The position numbers were made by a program, and so were the translations under genes. DNA of 42,784 nt from Bacteroidales bacterium (GTDB lineage Bacteria > Bacteroidota > Bacteroidia > Bacteroidales > UBA932): contig JAHHQP010000015.1 in assembly GCA_020026355.1 (NCBI GenBank), forward strand, positions 1 to 42,784, read 5' to 3'. The notes beneath the pieces were generated by a model that worked only from the letters and a program-made list of their open reading frames with translations, was not told the DNA's origin and did not search any database. Of this stretch, positions 22,635 to 30,376 are shown one piece after another. Numbering within the stretch: position 1 is the first letter of the stretch; the number at the start of each line of letters is the position of its first letter.

Positions 22635-25600
22635 ATGAAGAAATTCAAATTCAAGAAAAAACAGATCACGATCGTCGCTGCAGCCCTCATTGCGGTTGCG
22701 GCGGCCGGTCTTGCCTGGAACAGTCTCGCTTCCTCTACCCGTGTCGGTTTCCTGAATTTCCAGGCCATCCAGCTCGGACAGCTTTCGAAAGCGAACACGA
22801 ACAGCTGGATCTCTATCCGCGAGATAACGGAAGATGAACTGGACGGCATCGACGGTTGCGACATGCTGTTCATCAACGGCATGGGCCTGAAGATCACGGA
22901 AGAGCAGCGCGCCCGCATCCAGGACTATGGTCGGAAGCATCCGATCATGACCATCGCGGCGACGAATCCGGCCAACAATATCTGCACGGTCGATTCCGTT
23001 CATGTGGATACGCTCGGAACCTATCTTGCCGGCACCTCCCGCAAGAATTACCGGAGCCTGCTGAACTACGTCCGTAACGAGATCGACGGAAAGGCCTTCT
23101 TCTGCCAGGAGCCGGAAGCTGCCGTTCCCGGTGCTTTCGAGATGCTCTACCATCCGGATCTCACCGATATGGACAATGAACCGCTCGGTTTCGATGAATA
23201 TGCGGAGTATGTCGCCTACCTGAAGAAGAACGGCCTCTGGAAAGAGGATGCTCCACGCATCATCATCACCGGACAGATGGGGGAGCCTTCCGACCTCATC
23301 GTGGCCCTGGAGAAGACCGGCAACATGGTCTTCCCGGTCCGCAACTTCAACAAGTTCCGCCGGGAGCATCTCATCGATTCCGTCGCTCCGTCCGCTCTGA
23401 TCAACATGGCTCACGGCCGTATGGGAGACAAGGTGGTCAAGATGCTGGAGGAACGCAATATCCCGCTTTTCTCGCCGCTGTACGTCAATACGCTGGTGGA
23501 AGATTGGGAGAAGGACAAGATGGGCATGGTGGGAGGCTTCCTCTCCCAGAGCGTCGTCACTCCTGAAATCGACGGTGCGATCCGTCCCTATGCCCTTTTC
23601 GGCCATTACCTCGATGACGAAGGACTTCCGCAGGCAAAGGCCATCCCGGAGCGTCTGGACAGCTTCGTGGAGACGGTCAACAACTACATTGACCTGAAAT
23701 CCAAGCCGAATGCGGAGAAGAAGGTGGCCATCGTCTATTATAAAGGCGTCGGGCAGAGTGCCTTGACGGCCGCCGGAATGGAGGTTGTCCCTTCCTTGTA
23801 CAACGTCCTCAAACGTCTGCGCAGCGAGGGTTACAAGGTGACCGGCCTGCCGACGGACCTCGAGACTTTCAAGCAGCTGATCATGCAGGAAGGAGCGGTC
23901 TTCGGCACTTATGCGGAGGGAGCGGCTTCCGGTTTCATGAAGAAGGCTCATCCGGTCTTTATCAATGCCGATGAATACGGGGATTGGGTGAAGAAGAGCA
24001 TCCGTCCGGAGAAATATGCGGAGGTGACCGCCGCTTACGGGGATTTCCCTGGAGATTATATGGTCAATGAGAACGGGGAACTTGCCGTTTCCCGCCTCGA
24101 TTTCGGCAATGTGGTCCTGCTTCCGCAGCCAGCAGCAGGTACCGGCAGCGACCATTTCAAGATGGTTCACGGTACGGATGCCGCACCGACCCATGCTTAC
24201 CTGGCTCCTTACCTCTGGATCCGTCATGGCTTCCAAGCCGATGCGCTGATCCATTTCGGTACCCACGGCAGCCTGGAGTTCACTCCGAGGAAACAGGTTG
24301 CGCTCAGCAGTTCCGACTGGCCGGACCGTCTGGTCGGCACCCTGCCTCATTACTACATCTATACGATCGGTAATGTCGGTGAAGCGATGATCGCGAAGAG
24401 ACGTTCCTATGCCGGTATCCAGTCCTACCTGACTCCACCGTTCATGGAAAGCAGCCTCAGAAGCACTTACCGTGAACTTTCCGAGGCCATCCGCATCTAC
24501 AGCAACAGCATTGCGGACGGAACCCCTGCCGAGCAGGAGAAGAATGCGCTCAAGGTAAAGGCCCTGACCGTGAAGATGGGCATCCACCGTGAACTCCAGA
24601 TGGACAGCACCCTCACGGTTCCGTACACGGAGGAAGAAATTCTTCGTATCGAGAACTTCGCGGAGGAACTGGCGACCGAGAAGATCACCGGTCAGCTGTA
24701 CACGATGGGAGTCCCTTACAGTCCGGACCGGATCATCAGTTCCGTCTATGCGATGACGGTGGAACCGGTCGCTTACAGCCTGCTGGCCCTCGACAAGCAG
24801 CGCGGAAAGGCTTCCGCTGACGTCGAGAAGCACAAGTCCATCTTCAACGTCCGTTATCTCGAACCGTCCAGGAAACTGGTGAGCCGTCTGCTGAACGGCC
24901 GTCAGACCGCTTCCGACCGTCTGGTCTGCGAAGTAGCCGGCATCACGGCGGAAGAATTGGCCAAGGCTCGAGCTATCGAGAAAGACCGTACCGCACCGAA
25001 AGGCATGATGGCCATGATGATGGCCGCTGCGGAAGGTCAGGAAATGCCGGCTTCCATGATGAAAGCCATGAGCGGAGCGAAGAAGGACGGTGCTGCCGCG
25101 AAGACGCCTTCCGGTCATCCGTCCATGGGACAGATGATCCGCATGATGAAGAGCGGCAAGAGCATGGGGGACATGATGAAAGCCATGCAGCGGAAGATGG
25201 CGGAGAACGGCGCTTCCGAGGAGGAAATCGCCAAGGCGGTCAGATCTGCGGAGTCCAATGCGAAAGCGATGATGGGCGCTGCGAAAGAGAGCAAAGCGAT
25301 GGCTTCCGGCATGCAGCCGATGATGGGCAAGGCTATGAACAGGAGAACTTACACGAAGGAAGAGATCAGCTTCGCCATGGCCGTTTCCGAGGTGGAGCAT
25401 GCGATCCTGAATGTACTCAAATATAAGAAGGCCCTCCAGGACAGCCCTGAACTGGAGCTGGCTTCATTGGTCAATGCGCTCGACGGTGGCTATACGAGCC
25501 CGACTCCGGGCGGTGACCCGATCGTGAACCCGAATACCTTGCCGACCGGCCGCAACCTCTATGCGATCAACGCGGAAGAGACTCCGACCGAATCCGCCTG

Positions 25601-27056
25601 GGACAAAGGCAAGCGCCTGGCACAGAACACCATTGACCTATATAAGAGAAATCATAACGACAGTATTCCGAGAAAGGTCAGCTATACCTTGTGGAGCGGC
25701 GAATTCATCGAGACCGAGGGAGCGACCATCGCTCAGATCCTCTATATGCTCGGTGTGGAGCCGGTACGTGACGTTTTCGGCAGGGTCAATGATATCCGTC
25801 TGATTCTGTCCGAGGAGCTTGGCCGTCCGAGAATCGACGTCGTCGTTCAGACCTCCGGACAGCTCCGTGATCTCGCGGCTTCCCGCCTCTTCCTCATCAA
25901 CCGTGCGGTAGAGATGGCGGCTGCGGCGAAGGACGATGCCTTCCCGAACCAGGTGTACGAAAGCACCGTGGCTGCGGAGAAAGTGCTCGTCGACAAGGGT
26001 ATTTCCCCGAAAGAAGCGCGTGAAATCTCGACTTTCCGTGTGTTCGGCGGAACGAACGGCAACTACGGCACCGGCATCCAGACGATGGTCCAGAGCGGTG
26101 ACCGTTGGGAGAATGAAGCCGAGATCGCGGAAGTCTACCTGAACAACATGGGCGCTTTCTACGGCAATGAGAAGAATTGGGAGACGGTCCGTCAATATGC
26201 TTTCGAGGCCGCGCTCACCAATACGGATGCCGTCATCCAGCCACGCCAGAGCAATACCTGGGGTGCCCTCAGCCTGGATCATGTGTATGAATTCATGGGC
26301 GGTATGAACCTCGCGGTCCGCAATGTGACCGGCAAGGATCCGGATGCTTACCTGAGCGATTACCGTAACCGCAACAATGTCCGCATGCAGGAACTGAAGG
26401 AGTCCATCGGTATCGAGAGCCGGACGACCCTGTTCAATCCGAACTACATCAAGGAGAAGATGAAAGGGGATGCCAGCGCTGCGGCAAGCTTCGATGAACT
26501 GGTCCAGAACGCTTATGGCTGGAACGTCATGAAGCCGAATGCCATCGATGATGAACTGTGGGACGAGATCTATGAGGTCTATGTCCAGGACAAGTTCGAT
26601 CTGGGGGTTCGGAACTTCTTCGAGAAAGCCAATCCGGCCGCTCTCCAGGACATGACTGCTGTCATGATGGAAACGGCTCGCAAGGGGCTCTGGAAGGCTT
26701 CTGACGAGCAGCTGAGCAATATTGCCGCTCTTCATACGGACCTCGTGAAGAAATATGCTCCGGCATGTACCGGTGCGGTCTGCGACAATGCGAAACTCCG
26801 TGATTTCATCGCTTCGAAAGCTGCTCCTGAAAAGGCGGCCGCTTACAAGGAGAGCATCAAGGAGGTCCGCGAGAAGATGACCGAAGCCCCTGCGGACAAC
26901 AGCAAGGGAACGGTCCTCAGGAAAGAAAGCCTGACTCCGGAAGAGGCCGCCGCGCAGAAACGGATGATCGACGGCATCGTGGTCGCCGTGATCGTGATCG
27001 CCGCCTTCGCCGGACTGATCCTTCTCGTCAGACATAGACGTAAAATGTCGGAATAG
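22635..27056 (+). CDS. hmuS: HmuS, CobN/Mg-chelatase-like heme dechelatase candidate
   Basis: The 1473-residue product belongs to the CobN/BchH chelatase superfamily (CobN itself is about 1250 residues). It has an N-terminal membrane anchor (about 9-27) and a C-terminal anchor (about 1445-1465, followed by RHRRK), so the bulk should lie in the periplasm. In the hmu operons of Bacteroidales, HmuS is thought to remove iron from heme; work on Bacteroides homologues supports reductive de-metallation. Residues 789-901 form a Met-, Ala- and Lys-rich insert with about 25 methionines (KGMMAMMM through MMGKAMN). Sequence before and after it reads on without a break, so it is a real insertion. It starts 3 bases after hmuR. 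Confidence 0.9.
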   Translation: MKKFKFKKKQITIVAAALIAVAAAGLAWNSLASSTRVGFLNFQAIQLGQLSKANTNSWISIREITEDELDGIDGCDMLFINGMGLKITEEQRARIQDYGRKHPIMTIAATNPANNICTVDSVHVDTLGTYLAGTSRKNYRSLLNYVRNEIDGKAFFCQEPEAAVPGAFEMLYHPDLTDMDNEPLGFDEYAEYVAYLKKNGLWKEDAPRIIITGQMGEPSDLIVALEKTGNMVFPVRNFNKFRREHLIDSVAPSALINMAHGRMGDKVVKMLEERNIPLFSPLYVNTLVEDWEKDKMGMVGGFLSQSVVTPEIDGAIRPYALFGHYLDDEGLPQAKAIPERLDSFVETVNNYIDLKSKPNAEKKVAIVYYKGVGQSALTAAGMEVVPSLYNVLKRLRSEGYKVTGLPTDLETFKQLIMQEGAVFGTYAEGAASGFMKKAHPVFINADEYGDWVKKSIRPEKYAEVTAAYGDFPGDYMVNENGELAVSRLDFGNVVLLPQPAAGTGSDHFKMVHGTDAAPTHAYLAPYLWIRHGFQADALIHFGTHGSLEFTPRKQVALSSSDWPDRLVGTLPHYYIYTIGNVGEAMIAKRRSYAGIQSYLTPPFMESSLRSTYRELSEAIRIYSNSIADGTPAEQEKNALKVKALTVKMGIHRELQMDSTLTVPYTEEEILRIENFAEELATEKITGQLYTMGVPYSPDRIISSVYAMTVEPVAYSLLALDKQRGKASADVEKHKSIFNVRYLEPSRKLVSRLLNGRQTASDRLVCEVAGITAEELAKARAIEKDRTAPKGMMAMMMAAAEGQEMPASMMKAMSGAKKDGAAAKTPSGHPSMGQMIRMMKSGKSMGDMMKAMQRKMAENGASEEEIAKAVRSAESNAKAMMGAAKESKAMASGMQPMMGKAMNRRTYTKEEISFAMAVSEVEHAILNVLKYKKALQDSPELELASLVNALDGGYTSPTPGGDPIVNPNTLPTGRNLYAINAEETPTESAWDKGKRLAQNTIDLYKRNHNDSIPRKVSYTLWSGEFIETEGATIAQILYMLGVEPVRDVFGRVNDIRLILSEELGRPRIDVVVQTSGQLRDLAASRLFLINRAVEMAAAAKDDAFPNQVYESTVAAEKVLVDKGISPKEAREISTFRVFGGTNGNYGTGIQTMVQSGDRWENEAEIAEVYLNNMGAFYGNEKNWETVRQYAFEAALTNTDAVIQPRQSNTWGALSLDHVYEFMGGMNLAVRNVTGKDPDAYLSDYRNRNNVRMQELKESIGIESRTTLFNPNYIKEKMKGDASAAASFDELVQNAYGWNVMKPNAIDDELWDEIYEVYVQDKFDLGVRNFFEKANPAALQDMTAVMMETARKGLWKASDEQLSNIAALHTDLVKKYAPACTGAVCDNAKLRDFIASKAAPEKAAAYKESIKEVREKMTEAPADNSKGTVLRKESLTPEEAAAQKRMIDGIVVAVIVIAAFAGLILLVRHRRKMSE

Positions 27057-27059
27057 ACT

Positions 27060-27773
27060 ATGGAAATCGTAGTGATGACTTTGATGGTGGTGGTCTGCTT
27101 CAGCTATATCCTGAAGCAGACTTACCGCAAATGGTCCGCCGTCTTCTTTTCGGCGACGGTAGCGGCCCTGTTCTGTGTGCTGGCCTGGCCATACGCCATC
27201 GAGCAGAGCAAGACGCAGATCGCGGACTGGCTGTCCGATCCGGCATTGATGCGGGATACGGCAGTCGTACTGAGCGTCGATGTCTTCCTGCAGCTGGCGT
27301 TCTGCATGCTTGCCGCCCATATGATGACCTCCGGTCGCCTGAAGAATCGGATGGTAATGACGTACAAGGTGCTCCGTTTCATCCCGAGCATCCTCTTCTA
27401 TCCGGTCCTGTTCAGCGGTCTGGTCGTGCTGATGTTCTCTTTCCATGGCATCGGGTTCAAGACCTTGGCCTGGTGCATGGCGGGAGCCGTCTTCATCCTC
27501 ATCCCGGGCCTGACCTGGTTGATGAAAGTCTTGCTTCCGGAAAAGGATCTCCGTCTGGAACTCCTCTTCCTTTGCAACATCTTCATCCTCTTCATGGGGG
27601 TGATCGCGACCGTGAACGGCCAGACGGCTGTCGTCGGCAACAATGAAGTGGATTGGGGGGCCTTCCTCGGCTTCACGGCCCTTCTCCTCGTCGGTGCACT
27701 CACCGGCATGCTCCTGTGGCGGGCCCGTCAGAGACGGCTGCGCCGGAAAAGCGAACTTGAAGTGAAACAATAA
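27060..27773 (+). CDS. hmuT: HmuT, polytopic membrane protein of the heme operon
   Basis: The 237-residue product has about six hydrophobic segments and no soluble domain. It ends in a basic tail (RARQRRLRRKSELEVKQ). It follows hmuS by three bases and precedes hmuU by 17. By order it corresponds to HmuT of the Porphyromonas hmuYRSTUV operon, whose function is not established. With HmuS anchored in the same membrane, it may be a partner or a channel for the product; that is inference from position only. Confidence 0.75.
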   Translation: MEIVVMTLMVVVCFSYILKQTYRKWSAVFFSATVAALFCVLAWPYAIEQSKTQIADWLSDPALMRDTAVVLSVDVFLQLAFCMLAAHMMTSGRLKNRMVMTYKVLRFIPSILFYPVLFSGLVVLMFSFHGIGFKTLAWCMAGAVFILIPGLTWLMKVLLPEKDLRLELLFLCNIFILFMGVIATVNGQTAVVGNNEVDWGAFLGFTALLLVGALTGMLLWRARQRRLRRKSELEVKQ

Positions 27774-27790
27774 AATAAATTCATAATACA

Positions 27791-28387
27791 ATGAACCTGA
27801 TTTCAGACATCCTTTACTGGATTTCATCCGGCCTTCTGGTGCCGGTGATCGTACTTTTGATCTACCTGTTCGTCCGCTCCCTCTTCCTGATCGGCGGCTT
27901 CTTCGGCCAGTACCTGGCTCTCCGCAAGACCCGCAAGGTCCTGAAGGAGCGTTTCGACGGGCTGACTGCGGAGAATGCGGACCAGCTGCTGGAAGACCTG
28001 CCGAAAGGCACGAACGGACTGTCGCTTGACTATATCCGCCGCATCCTGACCGCAAAGGACAACGAAGCCCTCATGAACAAGATCGCCGCCGAGTTCGAGA
28101 TCGCTGCGGACAAGGATCTGAATACGTCCAAGGTCTTGACGAAGATGGGCCCTATGCTCGGTCTGATGGGTACCTTGATCCCGATGGGACCGGCCTTGTC
28201 CGGTCTGGCTTCCGGTGACATCGCTTCCATGGCCTATAACATGCAGGTTGCCTTCGCGACCACCGTGGTCGGCCTTTTCGCCGCAGCCGTCGGTTTCGTC
28301 ACCCTGCAGATCAAGCAGCGCTGGTACCTGGCGGACATGACTGACATCGAATTCCTGGTCGATACCCTTTCTGAGTCACGTAACTGA
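27791..28387 (+). CDS. hmuU: HmuU, MotA/TolQ/ExbB-family proton channel
   Basis: The 198-residue product has the three-helix layout of the MotA/TolQ/ExbB family. The conserved stretch is MGPMLGLMGTLIPMGPALSGLASGD, followed by AFATTVVGLFAAAVGFVT. This family uses proton flow to drive work in the cell envelope, as ExbB does for TonB. Its place beside HmuS and HmuV suggests it powers a dedicated step of heme handling rather than TonB itself. HmuV, the next gene, would be its small partner. Confidence 0.88.
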   Translation: MNLISDILYWISSGLLVPVIVLLIYLFVRSLFLIGGFFGQYLALRKTRKVLKERFDGLTAENADQLLEDLPKGTNGLSLDYIRRILTAKDNEALMNKIAAEFEIAADKDLNTSKVLTKMGPMLGLMGTLIPMGPALSGLASGDIASMAYNMQVAFATTVVGLFAAAVGFVTLQIKQRWYLADMTDIEFLVDTLSESRN

Positions 28388-28398
28388 ATCACCGGATC

Positions 28399-28734
28399 AT
28401 GAAGAAAAGAAGAAGAAGACTCCTCGGAGGAGATTTTGATGATGACCCGATGAGCGTGGTCAGCAACCTCTTCGATGCCGCGATGGTGTTCGCGGTAGCG
28501 TTGATGGTGGCGCTCGTGACTCGCTTCAACATGACGGAAATCTTCAGCAAGGAAGATTTCACCATGGTGAAGAATCCGGGCAAGGACAATATGGAGATCA
28601 TCACGAAGGAAGGTACGGAAATCAACCGCTACACTCCTTCGGAGGATCAGGATAAGGAAACCGGAAAACGTGGCCGGAAAGTCGGGATTGCCTACGAACT
28701 GGAAAACGGAGAGATCATCTATGTTCCGGAATAG
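28399..28734 (+). CDS. hmuV: HmuV, DUF2149 protein, probable partner of HmuU
   Basis: The 111-residue product has a basic N-terminus, one membrane helix (about 18-38, VVSNLFDAAMVFAVALMVALV) and a periplasmic C-terminal region with the DUF2149 pattern. The layout of one helix plus a periplasmic domain resembles ExbD/TolR, which work with ExbB/TolQ. It closes the hmuYRSTUV set. There is no clear hairpin terminator after it; the next promoter begins within 15 bases of its stop. Confidence 0.85.
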   Translation: MKKRRRRLLGGDFDDDPMSVVSNLFDAAMVFAVALMVALVTRFNMTEIFSKEDFTMVKNPGKDNMEIITKEGTEINRYTPSEDQDKETGKRGRKVGIAYELENGEIIYVPE

Positions 28735-28749
28735 AGGATTTCAATGAAA

Positions 28750-28798
28750 AATGGTAGATTCTTGGTATTTCGGAAAATTTACCTTTTTCTTATCTTTG
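28750..28798 (+). promoter_or_regulatory. Promoter of the metal permease / TonB receptor pair with an operator half-site
   Basis: The right arm CTTGGTA (28761-28767) and the sequence before it (TAGATT) are identical to the upstream copy at 18438-18450 over 13 bases. The left arm (TGGTAGA) is poor. The implied centre at 28759.5 is 31.5 bases before the -7 box TATCTTTG (28791-28798), the same distance as at feoAB and hmuY. TTT at 28768-28770 occupies the -33 position. Confidence 0.65.
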
Positions 28799-28823
28799 CA
28801 CATCTGAATTGATATTATAGGCT

Positions 28824-30317
28824 ATGGAAGAAATTCTACATATGCTGACGATGATGTCACCTTACTTGCTGCTCGGATTTTTCCTGGCAGGTATCATGCA
28901 CGTCTTCGTCCCATCTTCACTGTTCCGCAAGCACATGTCGAAGCCGAACTTCAAGTCCGTGCTGCTCTCGACGCTGCTCGGCATTCCTATTCCGCTGTGT
29001 TCCTGCGGTGTCATCCCGACCGCCATGTCCTTGAGAAAGGAAGGTGCGTCCCACGGTGCCGTCATCGCTTTCCTGATCGCTACTCCGCAGACCGGAGTGG
29101 ATTCGATCATGGCGACCTATTCCATGATGGGCTGGCCTTTCGCCATCGTCCGTCCGGTCGCTGCTCTCTTCACCGCCTTGTTCGGTGGATTGATGGCGAA
29201 CATTTCCGACCGTCTTCATCCGGAAGAAGCCGAACTGCAGCAGAAGCCTTCCGCTGAGGAAGTGAAGACGCAGGTCAGCTTCTGGGAGAAAGTCAAGGAA
29301 GTCTTCCGTTACGCTTATTTCGAAATGATGCAGGATATCGGAAAATGGCTGGTCATCGGTCTGGCCATCGCCGCCCTGATCACCTATATTCCGGACGAAT
29401 GGCTGCTCGCCTTCAAAGGCAACACCGCCCTGAGCGTGCTGGTCGTCCTCCTCTGCGCGATTCCCATGTACGTCTGCGCGACCGGTTCCATTCCTATCGC
29501 CATCGCCTTGATGCTGAAAGGTCTGACTCCAGGTGCTGCTCTCGTACTGCTGATGGCCGGCCCGGCCGTGAACATGGCTTCCATGCTGGTGATCAGAAAA
29601 GTGATGGGTACCCGTACCTTGCTGGTCTATCTGGCTTCCATCATCTTCGGTGCGACGCTTTTCGCTTTCGGGATCGACTACCTCTTCCCGGCCGGTTTCT
29701 TCACGGAGGGTCTGATCGAGCGGGGAGCCTGCTGCGCTCCGAGTGCCGTTCCTTGGTACAGCTGGGTCTTCGTGGCCGTTTTCGTCCTGCTGCTGGCCAA
29801 TGCCCTCATCCATCGTTTCTTCGTGAAACCGGAAAAGAAGGAGCTGCAGGCCGTGTCCGGAGAGACCGCTTTCCATATCGACGGGATGAAATGCAATCAT
29901 TGCCTGGCCAATGTCCGCAAGGCTATATCAGAGGTAGCTGGCGTAGACTTCGCTGAGGTGGACCTGCCGACCGGCAATGCGCTGGTAAGAGGTGATTTCA
30001 AGGTCCAGGACGTGATCGCCGCCGTGGATGCCCTTGGTTTCAAGACTCAGGTCAATGAGACCGTATCGGCGGCATCGCCTGCCGTTCCATCGGTCCTGAA
30101 GATCAATGGGATGAAATGCAATCATTGTGCGGCCAATGCGCGTAAAGCCATCGAGGAAGTCGCCGGTGTCGAGTCCGTGACCATCGATCTCGCTGCCGGA
30201 ACCGCAACCGTGGAGGGCAAGGCCCGTCTGGAGGACCTCACCGCTGCTGTCGAAAGCCTGGGCTTTTCCGTAGAAGGGAAGTCCGGAGCCATCAGCTGCA
30301 GCTGTAAAGAAGAATAA
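28824..30317 (+). CDS. SO_0444-type Cu/Zn permease with two C-terminal HMA domains
   Basis: The 497-residue product is an inner-membrane permease of the SO_0444/ArsP-like family, predicted to export heavy metals. Membrane helices carry the motif IPLCSCGVIP (Cys59, Cys61), likely on the ion path, and a second set around IPMYVCATGSIP. After the last helix come two heavy-metal-associated domains with the motif MKCNHC at residues 355-360 and 430-435, and a CSC near the C-terminus. HMA domains bind Cu(I), Zn(II) or related ions. Family members are described as Cu/Zn efflux transporters; the actual ion here is unknown. The neighbouring TonB receptor could supply the same metal. Confidence 0.85.
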   Translation: MEEILHMLTMMSPYLLLGFFLAGIMHVFVPSSLFRKHMSKPNFKSVLLSTLLGIPIPLCSCGVIPTAMSLRKEGASHGAVIAFLIATPQTGVDSIMATYSMMGWPFAIVRPVAALFTALFGGLMANISDRLHPEEAELQQKPSAEEVKTQVSFWEKVKEVFRYAYFEMMQDIGKWLVIGLAIAALITYIPDEWLLAFKGNTALSVLVVLLCAIPMYVCATGSIPIAIALMLKGLTPGAALVLLMAGPAVNMASMLVIRKVMGTRTLLVYLASIIFGATLFAFGIDYLFPAGFFTEGLIERGACCAPSAVPWYSWVFVAVFVLLLANALIHRFFVKPEKKELQAVSGETAFHIDGMKCNHCLANVRKAISEVAGVDFAEVDLPTGNALVRGDFKVQDVIAAVDALGFKTQVNETVSAASPAVPSVLKINGMKCNHCAANARKAIEEVAGVESVTIDLAAGTATVEGKARLEDLTAAVESLGFSVEGKSGAISCSCKEE

Positions 30318-30330
30318 TGAAACATTAACT

Positions 30331-30362
30331 GTCCTGGACGTCCCTGACCGGTCATCCAGGAC
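30331..30362 (+). terminator. Hairpin between permease and TonB receptor genes
   Basis: GTCCTGGA (30331-30338) and TCCAGGAC (30355-30362) form a perfect 8-bp stem with a 16-base loop that contains the palindrome GACCGGTC. No T-run follows, so it could be a weak attenuator or a stabilising structure within the operon rather than a full terminator. Confidence 0.4.
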
Positions 30363-30376
30363 CTATCGAACTATTT

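Noticed and set aside
22413..25400. Long open frame (about 995 codons) on the minus strand opposite hmuR and hmuS
   Set aside because: It is an antisense shadow of GC-rich coding sequence; it has no family-like motifs, is rich in His/Arg/Asp as such shadows are, and the plus-strand frames are clear HmuR and HmuS.
25638..28055. Long open frame (about 805 codons) on the minus strand opposite hmuS, hmuT and hmuU
   Set aside because: Same reason: it spans several well-supported plus-strand genes and shows no recognisable domain.
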